From Thiopseudomonas sp964394445 (GTDB lineage: Bacteria > Pseudomonadota > Gammaproteobacteria > Pseudomonadales > Pseudomonadaceae): 13,069 nucleotides of DNA. The notes under the pieces were generated by a model that saw only the letters and a program-made list of their open reading frames with translations, ran no database searches and was not told the origin of the DNA. Position numbers and translations under genes: made by a program. Every line of letters starts with the position of its first letter. Position 1 is the first letter of the stretch. The stretch covers positions 1 through 13,069 of the forward strand of contig CAYMXO010000047.1 in NCBI GenBank assembly GCA_964394445.1. Direction: 5' to 3'. Of this stretch, positions 5,462-12,581 are shown in pieces.

Positions 5462-7591
5462 CTAGGCAATCGCCTGTACCGGGTTGTGCAGCACTTCGTT
5501 TGCTTGCGCCAGGGTTATCAGGGCGTCCACGGCAACGGCACCCTTGCCTTGTGGTCGTACCATCAGGGGGTTGATATCCAGCTCCTCTATGCTATCCCAA
5601 TGTTTCATGGCCAGGTCGGCCACCGACATGACCGTGTCGATCACCGCTTCAATGTCGCCGTGCTCGCGGCCGCGGTAGCCCTGCAACAGGGGTGCGCCCT
5701 GCAGCCCGTGCAGCGCCTGACTGACCGCCTCGCGGCTGGTCGGCAATAGCAATGTGGCGCTGTCATTGAGCAGGTTGACCAAAATGCCACCGGTACCCAG
5801 GATCAAAGCCAGCCCGAACTGCTCGTCGCGCTTCAGACCGATGATCAGCTCGGCAACGGTGTCGCAGACCATGGGTTCGACCAAGTACTCCAGATCGTGC
5901 AGCCCCTGCCCGGCCAAACGTTCGGCCATGCCCTGTGCGGCCTGTTGCACGGCTTCGGCCGTGTACAGATTCAGCGCCACGGCACCGGCTTCGGTCTTGT
6001 GCGCCAGCTGGTTACTGACCGCTTTCAGCACCACCGGGTACTGCATGCGACGCAGGGCTTCCGGCAGCTGCTCAAGGGTCGCCTTGCGGCCGGCCGGTAT
6101 ATTGACACCAAAGCTCTGTACCAGCTGCTTCGAGTTCCACTCGTCAAGCATGCCGGCTTCTCCCTGCAGTGCCTTGCCGGCGCGCAGTGGCAGCTGCTCC
6201 AGCTGTTCGGCCGTCAGGCTGTTCACCCGCATGCCATAGTCGACCCACTGACGCAACGCGGCGACCGCATCCAGTGTGCCCTGCAGCGGGGCAATGCCGG
6301 CAGCGACCAGACGCTGGCGGGCATCGGCCGGCATCAGTTCGACAAAGTTGCTGATCACCACGGCAGTTTTTGGGCAGCGGGCATGGGCGGCGATCAGTGC
6401 GTCGGTCGCTACCTGCCACTCACGGTCATCGCCAAAGCCGGCCCGGGGAAAGTCCAGAACCAGCACGGTGGCATCGTAATCGGCCTGCATCATCAGGCTG
6501 AACACTTCGGTGCTGGCGGCCAGATCACCCCAGACCGAAGTGTTGTAGTCCAGCGGGTTGGACAGCGAGGCAAAGCCTGGCAGCTTGCCACGCAATGCCG
6601 TGGCCAGTTCATTGCCCAGTTCCGGCAGCGGCAGCCTGACCTGATCCAGGGCGTCGGCCAGCATCGCGCTGTCGCCGCCGGAACAGGTCAGTACGCCAAT
6701 GCGGTCGCCGGCCGGGCGCTCGCACAGCGAAGCAATTTTGAGGGTTTCCACCAGCTGGCTGAGGCTGTGCACGCGCATCACGCCCAGGCGGTCAAACATG
6801 GCCTGGTACATGTCGTCCGAGCCGGACAGCGAGCTGGTATGGCTCATCGCCAGCTGTGCACCCATTTCCGAGGAACCGGCCTTGAGCACCACCAGCGGCA
6901 CGCCCTGCTGCATGGCGCGCACTGCGGCACGGCTGAATTTGCCGACATCTTTCAGGCCTTCAACATAGAAGCCGATTGCCTTGACCCGGGGATCGTCCAG
7001 CAGCGGCTCGATGTAGTCGCTGACTTCCAGCTGGGCCTGGTTGCCCACGCTGATGACGTGGGTGATCGGCAGCGAGCGGTCCTGCATGGTCAGGTTGAGG
7101 GCGACGTTGCCGCTCTGGCTGAGAATGGCGACGCCGCTCTGGCTTTTTTCACCCAGCAAACGGTCCGGCCACAAGGCCACACCATTGGTGAAGTTGAGCA
7201 CGCCGTAGCAGTTGGGACCGACCAGCACCATGTCCCCGGCAGCGGCTACCAGCGCCTGCTGCAACTGTTCGCCTTCGGCGCCCACTTCGGAGAAACCGGC
7301 CGCGTAACACACGGCTGCACCACAACCTTTGGCGCTCAGTGCCGCTACCGCATCCACCGATGCCTTGGCATTGACCGCGACAAAAGCGGCATCCGGTACA
7401 CCGGGCAGGTCATCCAGCGTGGGATAACAGGGAATGCCGGAGATCTGCTCATATTTACTGTTGACTATCCACAGCTGGCCGTCAAAGCCGATGTCCCGGG
7501 TGTTCTTGATCGGTTGCTCAAGGTTGGAGCCGCCAATCATCACGATGGACTTCGGTGACAGTAACCGTTGCATGTTGTTTTTGTTGGTCAT
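5462..7591 (-). CDS. NDP-forming acyl-CoA synthetase (acetate--CoA ligase ADP-forming family), candidate carnitine/gamma-butyrobetaine CoA ligase
   Basis: This 709-residue single-chain protein joins both halves of the ADP-forming acyl-CoA synthetase superfamily. A CoA-binding Rossmann domain is at about 1-130, with LSPKSIVMIGGS near the start. A succinyl-CoA-ligase-like region follows, with VGPNCYGVLNF and LSQSGNVAL. The catalytic phosphohistidine is probably His251 in AMSHTSSLSGSD. An ATP-grasp domain occupies about 480-700, including VLKAVSNQLAHKTEAGAV, LILGTGGILVNLL and ELDINPLMV. It would activate a carboxylic acid with ATP and CoA. It lies between an acyl-CoA dehydrogenase and a BCCT carrier and faces caiD-caiE, so carnitine or gamma-butyrobetaine is the likely acid. 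It would then replace E. coli CaiB/CaiC. The DMSP lyase DddX belongs to the same superfamily and is an alternative. Start: ATG 7591 has a weak ribosome site; GTG 7618, with GGAG nearby, is possible. Confidence 0.85.
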   Translation of the reverse strand: MTNKNNMQRLLSPKSIVMIGGSNLEQPIKNTRDIGFDGQLWIVNSKYEQISGIPCYPTLDDLPGVPDAAFVAVNAKASVDAVAALSAKGCGAAVCYAAGFSEVGAEGEQLQQALVAAAGDMVLVGPNCYGVLNFTNGVALWPDRLLGEKSQSGVAILSQSGNVALNLTMQDRSLPITHVISVGNQAQLEVSDYIEPLLDDPRVKAIGFYVEGLKDVGKFSRAAVRAMQQGVPLVVLKAGSSEMGAQLAMSHTSSLSGSDDMYQAMFDRLGVMRVHSLSQLVETLKIASLCERPAGDRIGVLTCSGGDSAMLADALDQVRLPLPELGNELATALRGKLPGFASLSNPLDYNTSVWGDLAASTEVFSLMMQADYDATVLVLDFPRAGFGDDREWQVATDALIAAHARCPKTAVVISNFVELMPADARQRLVAAGIAPLQGTLDAVAALRQWVDYGMRVNSLTAEQLEQLPLRAGKALQGEAGMLDEWNSKQLVQSFGVNIPAGRKATLEQLPEALRRMQYPVVLKAVSNQLAHKTEAGAVALNLYTAEAVQQAAQGMAERLAGQGLHDLEYLVEPMVCDTVAELIIGLKRDEQFGLALILGTGGILVNLLNDSATLLLPTSREAVSQALHGLQGAPLLQGYRGREHGDIEAVIDTVMSVADLAMKHWDSIEELDINPLMVRPQGKGAVAVDALITLAQANEVLHNPVQAIA

Positions 7592-7645
7592 GGTCACTAC
7601 TCGCAAGAAAGGAGGCACCGGCTCCGGGCCGGTGCCGGGATCGTT

Positions 7646-8812
7646 TTACCAGCCGGTATAGATATCCAGGCCGCGGCGCTTGATCTGGCCACCAATGATG
7701 ACCCGCTGAATTTCGGATGTACCTTCCCAGATGCGGTCAACCCGGGTGTCACGCCACAGGCGCTCAACCGGCTGGTCACGCATGTAGCCGCGGCCACCGA
7801 GAATCTGCACGGCCTTGTCACAGACGCGGCCGACCATTTCCGAGCAGTACAGCTTCAGCGCGGAAGCGTGGGCGTGGTTGAGCTTGCGGTCGTTGCTCTG
7901 GTCGATCTCCCAGCTGAGCCGGTACAGCATGGACTTGGCTGCCATGATTTCCACCGCCATGTCGGCCAGCATGAACTCGATGGCCTGGAAGTCGCGGATG
8001 GACTGGCCAAACTGCTTGCGCTCGGCGGCATAGTTGTTGGCTTCCTCGGTGGCGCGGATGGCGGCACCCACACAGCGTGCGGCAATGCCCAGACGCGCCT
8101 CGACGAACCAGTCCTTGGTCATTTCGTAGCCCTGACCGATCTCGCCAAGGATCTTGTCTTCCGCCACGAACACATCGGTAAAGGTGTACTCGGGGTGTTT
8201 GAAGGCAAAGTGGTGGGTGTACAGCGGGGTGCGCTTGACCTCGATGCCGGGGGTGTCTTTTTCCACGAAGAATACAGTGGACTTGTCCACGTCGCCGTCA
8301 ACATGGGCATGCACCAGGAAGTAGTCGGCAATGTCGCCAATGGTCACAAACCACTTTTCACCGTTGATTTTCCAGCCGCCGGGCACCTTGTCGGCGCGGG
8401 TTACACACTGGCGCGGGTCGGAACCGGCGTTGGCTTCGGTAATGGCATAGGCATCGCGACGCTTGCCCTGGCAGGTCGGAATCAGGTATTCCTGCTTCTG
8501 CTCGGGGGTGGCAAAACGCATCGGGTAGGACGGATACCAGAGCGCATCCCAGATGGCGCCGGTGGCCTTGCCCAGCTGTTCGTTGAGCAGGGTCTGCTCG
8601 AAAATGGTGAAGCCCTGGCCGCCGTCTTCCTTGCTGTGGTTGGGTGCGTTGAAACCCCAGTCCAGGGTTGCCTGGATGATTTTCTGGTGGGTTTCACGGC
8701 TGATGCCGTCGTTGACCTCGCATTCCATTTCGTGCGGGTAAAGCACCTGTTCGACGAAATCTTTGGCTTTTTGCTGAAGGGCCTGATGCTCTTTTGACAG
8801 ATTGAAGTCCAT
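7646..8812 (-). CDS. Acyl-CoA dehydrogenase, candidate gamma-butyrobetainyl-CoA dehydrogenase / crotonobetainyl-CoA reductase
   Basis: This 388-residue FAD flavoenzyme of the acyl-CoA dehydrogenase family is full length. The helical N-terminal domain starts MDFNLSKEH. The FAD/acyl-CoA signature YAITEANAGSD lies at 122-132, the C-terminal signature QILGGRGYMRDQPVERLWRD at 336-355, and the catalytic base is probably Glu363 in WEGTSEIQR. It would introduce the double bond of gamma-butyrobetainyl-CoA, giving crotonobetainyl-CoA, or run in reverse as E. coli CaiA does. Sequence resemblance to CaiA is only family-level, so the placement rests on the neighbours. Its electron-transfer flavoprotein partner is not in the window. 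The start is ATG 8812 with GGAG eight to nine bases upstream. It is the first gene of the leftward operon, with a 54-base gap to the synthetase. Confidence 0.88.
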   Translation of the reverse strand: MDFNLSKEHQALQQKAKDFVEQVLYPHEMECEVNDGISRETHQKIIQATLDWGFNAPNHSKEDGGQGFTIFEQTLLNEQLGKATGAIWDALWYPSYPMRFATPEQKQEYLIPTCQGKRRDAYAITEANAGSDPRQCVTRADKVPGGWKINGEKWFVTIGDIADYFLVHAHVDGDVDKSTVFFVEKDTPGIEVKRTPLYTHHFAFKHPEYTFTDVFVAEDKILGEIGQGYEMTKDWFVEARLGIAARCVGAAIRATEEANNYAAERKQFGQSIRDFQAIEFMLADMAVEIMAAKSMLYRLSWEIDQSNDRKLNHAHASALKLYCSEMVGRVCDKAVQILGGRGYMRDQPVERLWRDTRVDRIWEGTSEIQRVIIGGQIKRRGLDIYTGW

Positions 8813-9106
8813 GACTGTATCTCCGCTGCTGCGCAATAAATTGTTGTTGTCGGCAGGGCTGTTGCTTGCCTTGGCTCTACAGTAATCCCCGCCGCCCTCC
8901 CCGTGCATGACGCACAAACGACAAAGATTTTCATTTTTGCGACATCCGGAACCGGCCGGTCACGACGGTCGCAAAAGGGCTTTTTTATGTCGTTTTTCTG
9001 CTTTTGTCCGGCCCGTACAAAGCCGTAACCTGCCAGAGTGAAAAACCGGCCAGTGCCCTGTGCACCGCCGGGTCCGTAACAAAAACAACAACCAAGGAAG
9101 CTAGCC
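8813..9106. promoter_or_regulatory. Divergent control region between the acyl-CoA dehydrogenase and caiD operons
   Basis: These 294 bases separate two divergent operons and should hold both promoters. Leftward, the minus strand has a weak -10 TACTGT (8879-8884) with a -35-like TGCACG (8902-8907). Rightward, TTGTCC (9004-9009) and TAACCT (9026-9031) form a weak pair with a 16-base spacer. Both are poor matches to consensus, as is usual for activator-dependent promoters. The nested dyad at 8916-8995 lies between them, almost equidistant from each. The caiD ribosome site AAGGAAG is at 9094-9100. Confidence 0.6.
8916..8995. promoter_or_regulatory. Candidate operator: three nested inverted repeats sharing one centre
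   Basis: AAACGACA (8916-8923) pairs with TGTCGTTT (8988-8995), TTTTGCGAC (8935-8943) pairs with GTCGCAAAA (8968-8976), and the central ten bases ACCGGCCGGT (8951-8960) are self-complementary. All three dyads are centred between 8955 and 8956. Each arm therefore carries two GTCG/CGAC half-sites in direct repeat, spaced 21 bases (two helical turns), as AraC-family activators often prefer. The downstream GlxA/CdhR-like regulator is the obvious candidate to bind. Symmetry is seen directly; function is inferred. Confidence 0.65.
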
Positions 9107-9895
9107 ATGACCCAACCCAGCATCCGTACCGAACAACGCGGCAACCTGCTGCTGGTCACCCTGGACCGGCCCAGGGCTAACGCCATCGACTGCGCCACCA
9201 GCCTTGCGCTGTACCAGGTCTTTGCCGATTTTGAAAACAATCCGGATTTGCATGTCGCCATTCTGACGGCGGCCGGCGAGCGCTTCTTTTCCGCCGGCTG
9301 GGACCTGAAGGCCGCCGCCGCCGGCGAAGCCGTGGATGCCGATCATGGCCCCGGCGGCTTTGCCGGCCTGACCGAGTACTTCAGCCGTACCAAACCGGTC
9401 ATTGCTGCAGTCAACGGCCTGGCCGTTGGTGGCGGCTTCGAGCTGGCCCTAGCCTGCGACTTCATCATCGCCGCCAGGCACGCCAAATTTTTCCTTCCGG
9501 AAGGCCAGATTGGCATCGCACCGGACTCCGGCGGCGTGTTCCGACTGGTTGAGCGGCTGCCGCTGGCCATCGCCCTGGAAGTGGCCATGGCCGGCAAACA
9601 GCTGGATGCCGCCGAAGCCGAGCGCTGGGGGCTGGTTAATCAGGTGTGCAGCTGTGAAGAACTGCTGCCGGCGGCACTGGCGCTGGCTGCGCGCATCCTG
9701 CAAACCGCTCCTCTGGCCCAGCGCGGCATCAAGGAGCTGGCCGCCGCCTGGCAGCGTTCAGCGGTAGAGCGTGCCTTCCAGGTGCAGCGTTCCCGCCAGC
9801 TGCCGTCCTACACGGCAATGCTGACATCCGCCGACGCCGAAGAAGGCATTCGTGCATTTAGTGAAAACCGTGAACCGGTCTGGTCAGGTCGCTGA
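9107..9895 (+). CDS. caiD: Crotonobetainyl-CoA hydratase / carnitinyl-CoA dehydratase (CaiD)
   Basis: This crotonase-fold enzyme interconverts crotonobetainyl-CoA and L-carnitinyl-CoA in the cytoplasm. It is 262 residues long, close to E. coli CaiD. It shares long, specific stretches with CaiD as I recall it: RPRANAID (21-28), ERFFSAGWDLKAAA (58-71) and DHGPGGFAGLTE (79-90), plus the ending PVWSGR. These go well beyond general crotonase similarity. The two catalytic glutamates of the fold are visible as Glu112 (GGGFELALA) and Glu132 (LPEGQIG), and the oxyanion-hole segments FSAGWDL and NGLAVGGG are intact. ATG 9107 has AAGGAAG six bases upstream. It is the first gene of the rightward operon, followed after 14 bases by the SDR gene. 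The assignment is strong. Confidence 0.93.
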   Translation: MTQPSIRTEQRGNLLLVTLDRPRANAIDCATSLALYQVFADFENNPDLHVAILTAAGERFFSAGWDLKAAAAGEAVDADHGPGGFAGLTEYFSRTKPVIAAVNGLAVGGGFELALACDFIIAARHAKFFLPEGQIGIAPDSGGVFRLVERLPLAIALEVAMAGKQLDAAEAERWGLVNQVCSCEELLPAALALAARILQTAPLAQRGIKELAAAWQRSAVERAFQVQRSRQLPSYTAMLTSADAEEGIRAFSENREPVWSGR

Positions 9896-9909
9896 GTCGA
9901 GGTGTAACC

Positions 9910-10692
9910 ATGAACAATGTATTCCAACCCCGTTTGTTTTCCGGCAAAACCGTACTGGTCACCGGTGGCGGCACCGGCATCGGCTTTGCCACGGCCCTGC
10001 TGTTTGGCCAGCTGGATGCCCAGGTCATTCTGGCCGCTCGCGACCTTGAGCGCCTGGAAGAGGCCCGCCAGAAGTTGTTGCAGCGCGGTATCGAGTGTGA
10101 AGTGTTTGCCCTCAATATCCGTGACGAAGCGGCGGTGCAGGAGTTCTATGCCACCCTTGCAGCGCAGGGCATGGTACCGGACATTCTGGTCAACAACGCC
10201 GGCGGGCAGTTTACCGCGCCGGCGCTGGAAATTTCCGCCAACGGCTTTCGCAGCGTGATGGAGCTGAATCTGCTGGGCACGTTCAACATGAGCAAGGGTC
10301 TGGCACAACTGGCCAGCGAGCATCCGGCCGAACGCAGCATCGTCAATATCGTGCTGTGTCAGGAACAGGGCATCCCCGGCATGGCGCACGCTGCCGCTGC
10401 CCGTTCCGGCGTGGTCAACCTGGGCAAGACGCTGGCCTGGGAATGGGCACCGCTGGGCTTCCGGGTCAACGCGGTGGCACCGGGTACCGTGCGTACGTCC
10501 GGCCTGGACAACTACGATACCGACAACCTGGAGCAGGCACTGGAAAAACTGCCGATCAAACGCATGGCCGAACCCGCCGAAGTCGCCCAGGCGGTGGTGT
10601 ACCTGTCGTCTCCAGCCGCCGGCTTCATCACCGGCACCTGCCTGGCGCTGGACGGTGGCGAACACCTGACCGGGGCAACCCCGCAAAAATAA
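9910..10692 (+). CDS. SDR-family oxidoreductase, candidate carnitinyl-CoA dehydrogenase, atypical active site
   Basis: This 260-residue short-chain dehydrogenase/reductase has a normal Rossmann fold. The cofactor motif TGGGTGIG is at 18-25, NNAG at 95-98 and the structural Asn at 120. AARD (42-45) after the second strand suggests NADP or mixed cofactor preference. The usual catalytic Ser and YxxxK are missing: the expected places read SIVNIVLC and MAHAAAARSGV, with Ala161 and Arg165 where Tyr and Lys would stand. The latter pattern resembles the HSGAARAGV motif of peroxisomal trans-2-enoyl-CoA reductases as I recall it. Between caiD and caiE it could oxidise carnitinyl-CoA to the 3-oxo form, or reduce crotonobetainyl-CoA. 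GAGG lies seven to eight bases before ATG 9910, and the stop overlaps the ribosome site of caiE. Family sure, reaction open. Confidence 0.82.
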   Translation: MNNVFQPRLFSGKTVLVTGGGTGIGFATALLFGQLDAQVILAARDLERLEEARQKLLQRGIECEVFALNIRDEAAVQEFYATLAAQGMVPDILVNNAGGQFTAPALEISANGFRSVMELNLLGTFNMSKGLAQLASEHPAERSIVNIVLCQEQGIPGMAHAAAARSGVVNLGKTLAWEWAPLGFRVNAVAPGTVRTSGLDNYDTDNLEQALEKLPIKRMAEPAEVAQAVVYLSSPAAGFITGTCLALDGGEHLTGATPQK

Positions 10693-10702
10693 GGAGGCCG
10701 AT

Positions 10703-11287
10703 ATGCCCTGTTATGAATTTGAATGCCTGACGCCGGTTGTGCATCCGGAGGCCTATGTGCACCCCACCGCGGTGCTGATAGGCGATGTGATCATCGAGGC
10801 GGGGGTCTATGTCGGTCCCGGCGCCTCGTTGCGGGGTGATTTTGGCCGCCTGATCCTCAAACGTGGTGCCAACCTGCAGGACAACTGCATCATGCACGGT
10901 TACTGCGAGTTCGACACCGTGGTGGAGGAAGACGGCCACATCGGCCACGGCGCAATTCTGCACAGCTGTGTCATCGGCAAAAACGCGCTGGTCGGCATGA
11001 ACTCGGTGATTCTCGATGGTGCCGTGATTGCGGAAAACTGTCTGGTGGGTGCCATGAGCATGGTCAAGGCCGGCTTTACCTGCGAGCCCGGCCAGCTGAT
11101 CGTCGGCAGCCCGGCCAGGGCCATCCGCGCACTGACCGAACAGGATCTGACCTGGAAAAAACTCAACACACAGGAGTATCAGGAACTGGTCAAACGCTGT
11201 GCAAGCATGCGCCCCGTCACACCGCTGAGCGAGCCGGAAGCCAACCGGCCACGCCTGCAGGGCAGTACCGACGTACAGCCCAAGTAG
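10703..11287 (+). CDS. caiE: CaiE, gamma-carbonic-anhydrase-like carnitine operon protein
   Basis: This 194-residue left-handed beta-helix protein of the gamma-carbonic anhydrase family matches E. coli CaiE through most of its length as I recall it. Shared segments include VLIGDVI, ASLRGD-GRL, IMHGYC, GHIGHGAILH, ALVGMNSVI-DGAVI and the unusual tail NRPRLQG-TDV. Hexapeptide repeats run from about 20 to 125. The three metal-binding histidines of the family appear as His65, His82 and His87, with the expected 17 and 5 spacing. CaiE has been reported to stimulate carnitine racemase/dehydratase activity, perhaps by helping cofactor supply; its exact role is unsettled. AAGGAGG overlaps the stop codon of the preceding SDR gene, indicating translational coupling. 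It ends the rightward operon, 12 bases short of the convergent regulator. Confidence 0.93.
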   Translation: MPCYEFECLTPVVHPEAYVHPTAVLIGDVIIEAGVYVGPGASLRGDFGRLILKRGANLQDNCIMHGYCEFDTVVEEDGHIGHGAILHSCVIGKNALVGMNSVILDGAVIAENCLVGAMSMVKAGFTCEPGQLIVGSPARAIRALTEQDLTWKKLNTQEYQELVKRCASMRPVTPLSEPEANRPRLQGSTDVQPK

Positions 11288-11295
11288 GTTTGCAG

Positions 11296-11320
11296 CGGCT
11301 TACTGGACCGCCGTTTTTTT
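11296..11320 (+). terminator. Weak candidate terminator after caiE
   Basis: CGGC (11296-11299) and GCCG (11310-11313) enclose a ten-base loop and are followed by seven T residues (11314-11320). The stem is short. The T-run also encodes lysines near the end of the opposite-strand regulator, so it may be incidental. Confidence 0.35.
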
Positions 11321-12292
11321 ACGCAGCTCGCTGGGGGTGTCGCCATAGAATCCCTGGTAGCTGCGTGAAAAATGCGAGCCGGAACTGAAGCCGCAAATCA
11401 TGCCAATGGCCGAGATGGACAGGTCGGAGTTTTCCAGCAGCTGGCGCGCCTTGGTCAAGCGCAGCTCCAGATAATATTCAGCCGGGCTGACCTGCAGCTT
11501 TTGCTTGAACAAACGCTCCAGCTGGCGAACCGACACATGCACCTGGCTGGCGATGTCCGCCGTGGTCAGGGGGTTTTCCAGCTCCTGCTCCATCAACATC
11601 ACCGCCTTGATCAGGCGCTGGTCATGCAGCTTGAGCCGGGCCGATACGTCCAGCCGCTGCTGGTCGCCCTTGCTGCGGATGCCACTGCGGACAAACTGCT
11701 CGCAAACCTTTACGGCAATCTCGTGGCTCAGCTGGTTCTGGATGATGTGCAGCAACAGGTCAAGCACCGAGGAGCCACCGGCGCAGGTAATGATGTCCTT
11801 GCCGATCTCGAACAGCTCGTGGGTCAGGGTCAGCTGGGGGTATTTTTCGGCAAACGCCGGCAACGCTTCCCAGTGCAGGGTCACCGGCATGCCTGGCTTG
11901 AGCAGGCCGGCTTCGGCCAGCAGGTAGCTGCCGGTATCGATCGCGCCCAGCACGCTGCCGGCACGGTGCAGCTGCTGCAACCAGCGGACCAGCTCTGCAC
12001 TGATTTAGTCTTCAACATTAAAGCTGGCGCACACAAACAGGTTTTTCGGCGTGCAGCCCTCAAACTTCAGCGGCTCGTCCTGCAGCAGCTGCAGCTGGTT
12101 GCTGGCCCTGGCGGCCTCGTCGCCGATAAAAACCAGACGCCAGCGAAACACCTCGCGGCCTGCCATGCGGTTGGCCACACGCAGGGGCTCAATGCCCGAA
12201 AGCAAAGCCATCATCGAGTATTCGGGGAGCAGCAAAAAGGAAACCTGAAAGGTTCCATCCTCTTCCGGCAAAAGCATAGTCAATCGTTCCAT
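11300..12292 (-). pseudogene. GlxA/CdhR-like AraC-family regulator interrupted by an in-frame TAA
   Basis: One reading frame encodes an N-terminal DJ-1/PfpI-like domain followed by a C-terminal AraC helix-turn-helix pair. This is the GlxA-type layout that includes CdhR, the carnitine catabolism activator of P. aeruginosa. The first part has SFLLLPEYS and GIEPLRVANRMAG. The second has GAIDTGSYLLAEAGLL, ITCAGGSSVLDLLLHII, then the helix-turn-helix regions SVRQLERLF and ISAIGMICGFSSGSHFSRSY. A TAA at 12005-12007 (codon 96 from ATG 12292) splits it between VCASFNVED and ISAELVRWL with no frame change. Homologues usually read on here, often with an aromatic residue, so a Tyr codon to TAA change would explain it. 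Start is uncertain: ATG 12292, ATG 12277 (with GGAA upstream) or GTG 12313. The 3' part could restart at TTG 11980, giving an AraC domain with a cut sensor. A sequencing error or a suppressed stop is also possible. Confidence 0.8.
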
Positions 12293-12581
12293 GGCACACT
12301 GATACAGCCGCACAATGCCCCGGTTACAAACACCGGCGCACAGTTTTGGCTGTCAGGCATGGTAGTAAAAAACACTGCCCGGCTCCATTCATCCAAAGCA
12401 CAAGACAACCCGAACGACATAACCGGCACACCTGCGCACGCCGCAAATCTGCAGCATCTTTGGCGCATTTCTGTTGCATTACCGGCGCAGACAAGGCTTA
12501 GTCTGTCCAGGTTGGCTGCAAACCGGACACCCGCCGGGTACACTTGCATCCTGAGTTTCCACCCATCCGGAGAACAACAAC
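12293..12581. promoter_or_regulatory. Divergent intergenic region between the regulator and the thiolase
   Basis: These 289 gene-free bases should hold the promoters of the leftward regulator and the rightward thiolase. GGCGCA occurs at 12462-12467 and again at 12484-12489, a direct repeat spaced 22 bases that could be half-sites for an AraC-family protein. CGACA at 12415-12419 recalls the half-sites of the nested operator at 8916-8995, but a 21-base partner is not present. No strong -35/-10 pair was found. The thiolase ribosome site GGAG is at about 12569-12572. Confidence 0.4.

Noticed and set aside
5384..5465. CTAGGGT (5384-5390) and ACCCTAG (5459-5465) inverted repeat between synthetase and BCCT genes
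   Set aside because: The arms are only seven bases long and 68 bases apart, one overlaps the synthetase stop codon, and there is no T-run. It could be a weak mRNA structure but nothing supports a specific role.
5897..7558. Long antisense open frame (553 codons) opposite the acyl-CoA synthetase
   Set aside because: The opposite strand encodes an unmistakable synthetase with intact motifs. The antisense product is rich in Gln, His, Gly and Ala without a domain, typical of a GC-rich shadow.
5462..7591. Calling the synthetase DddX (DMSP lyase) outright
   Set aside because: The BCCT neighbour fits, but the DddB and DddC genes reported next to DddX are absent and caiD/caiE are present, so a carnitine-type acid is favoured. 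Kept as an alternative only.
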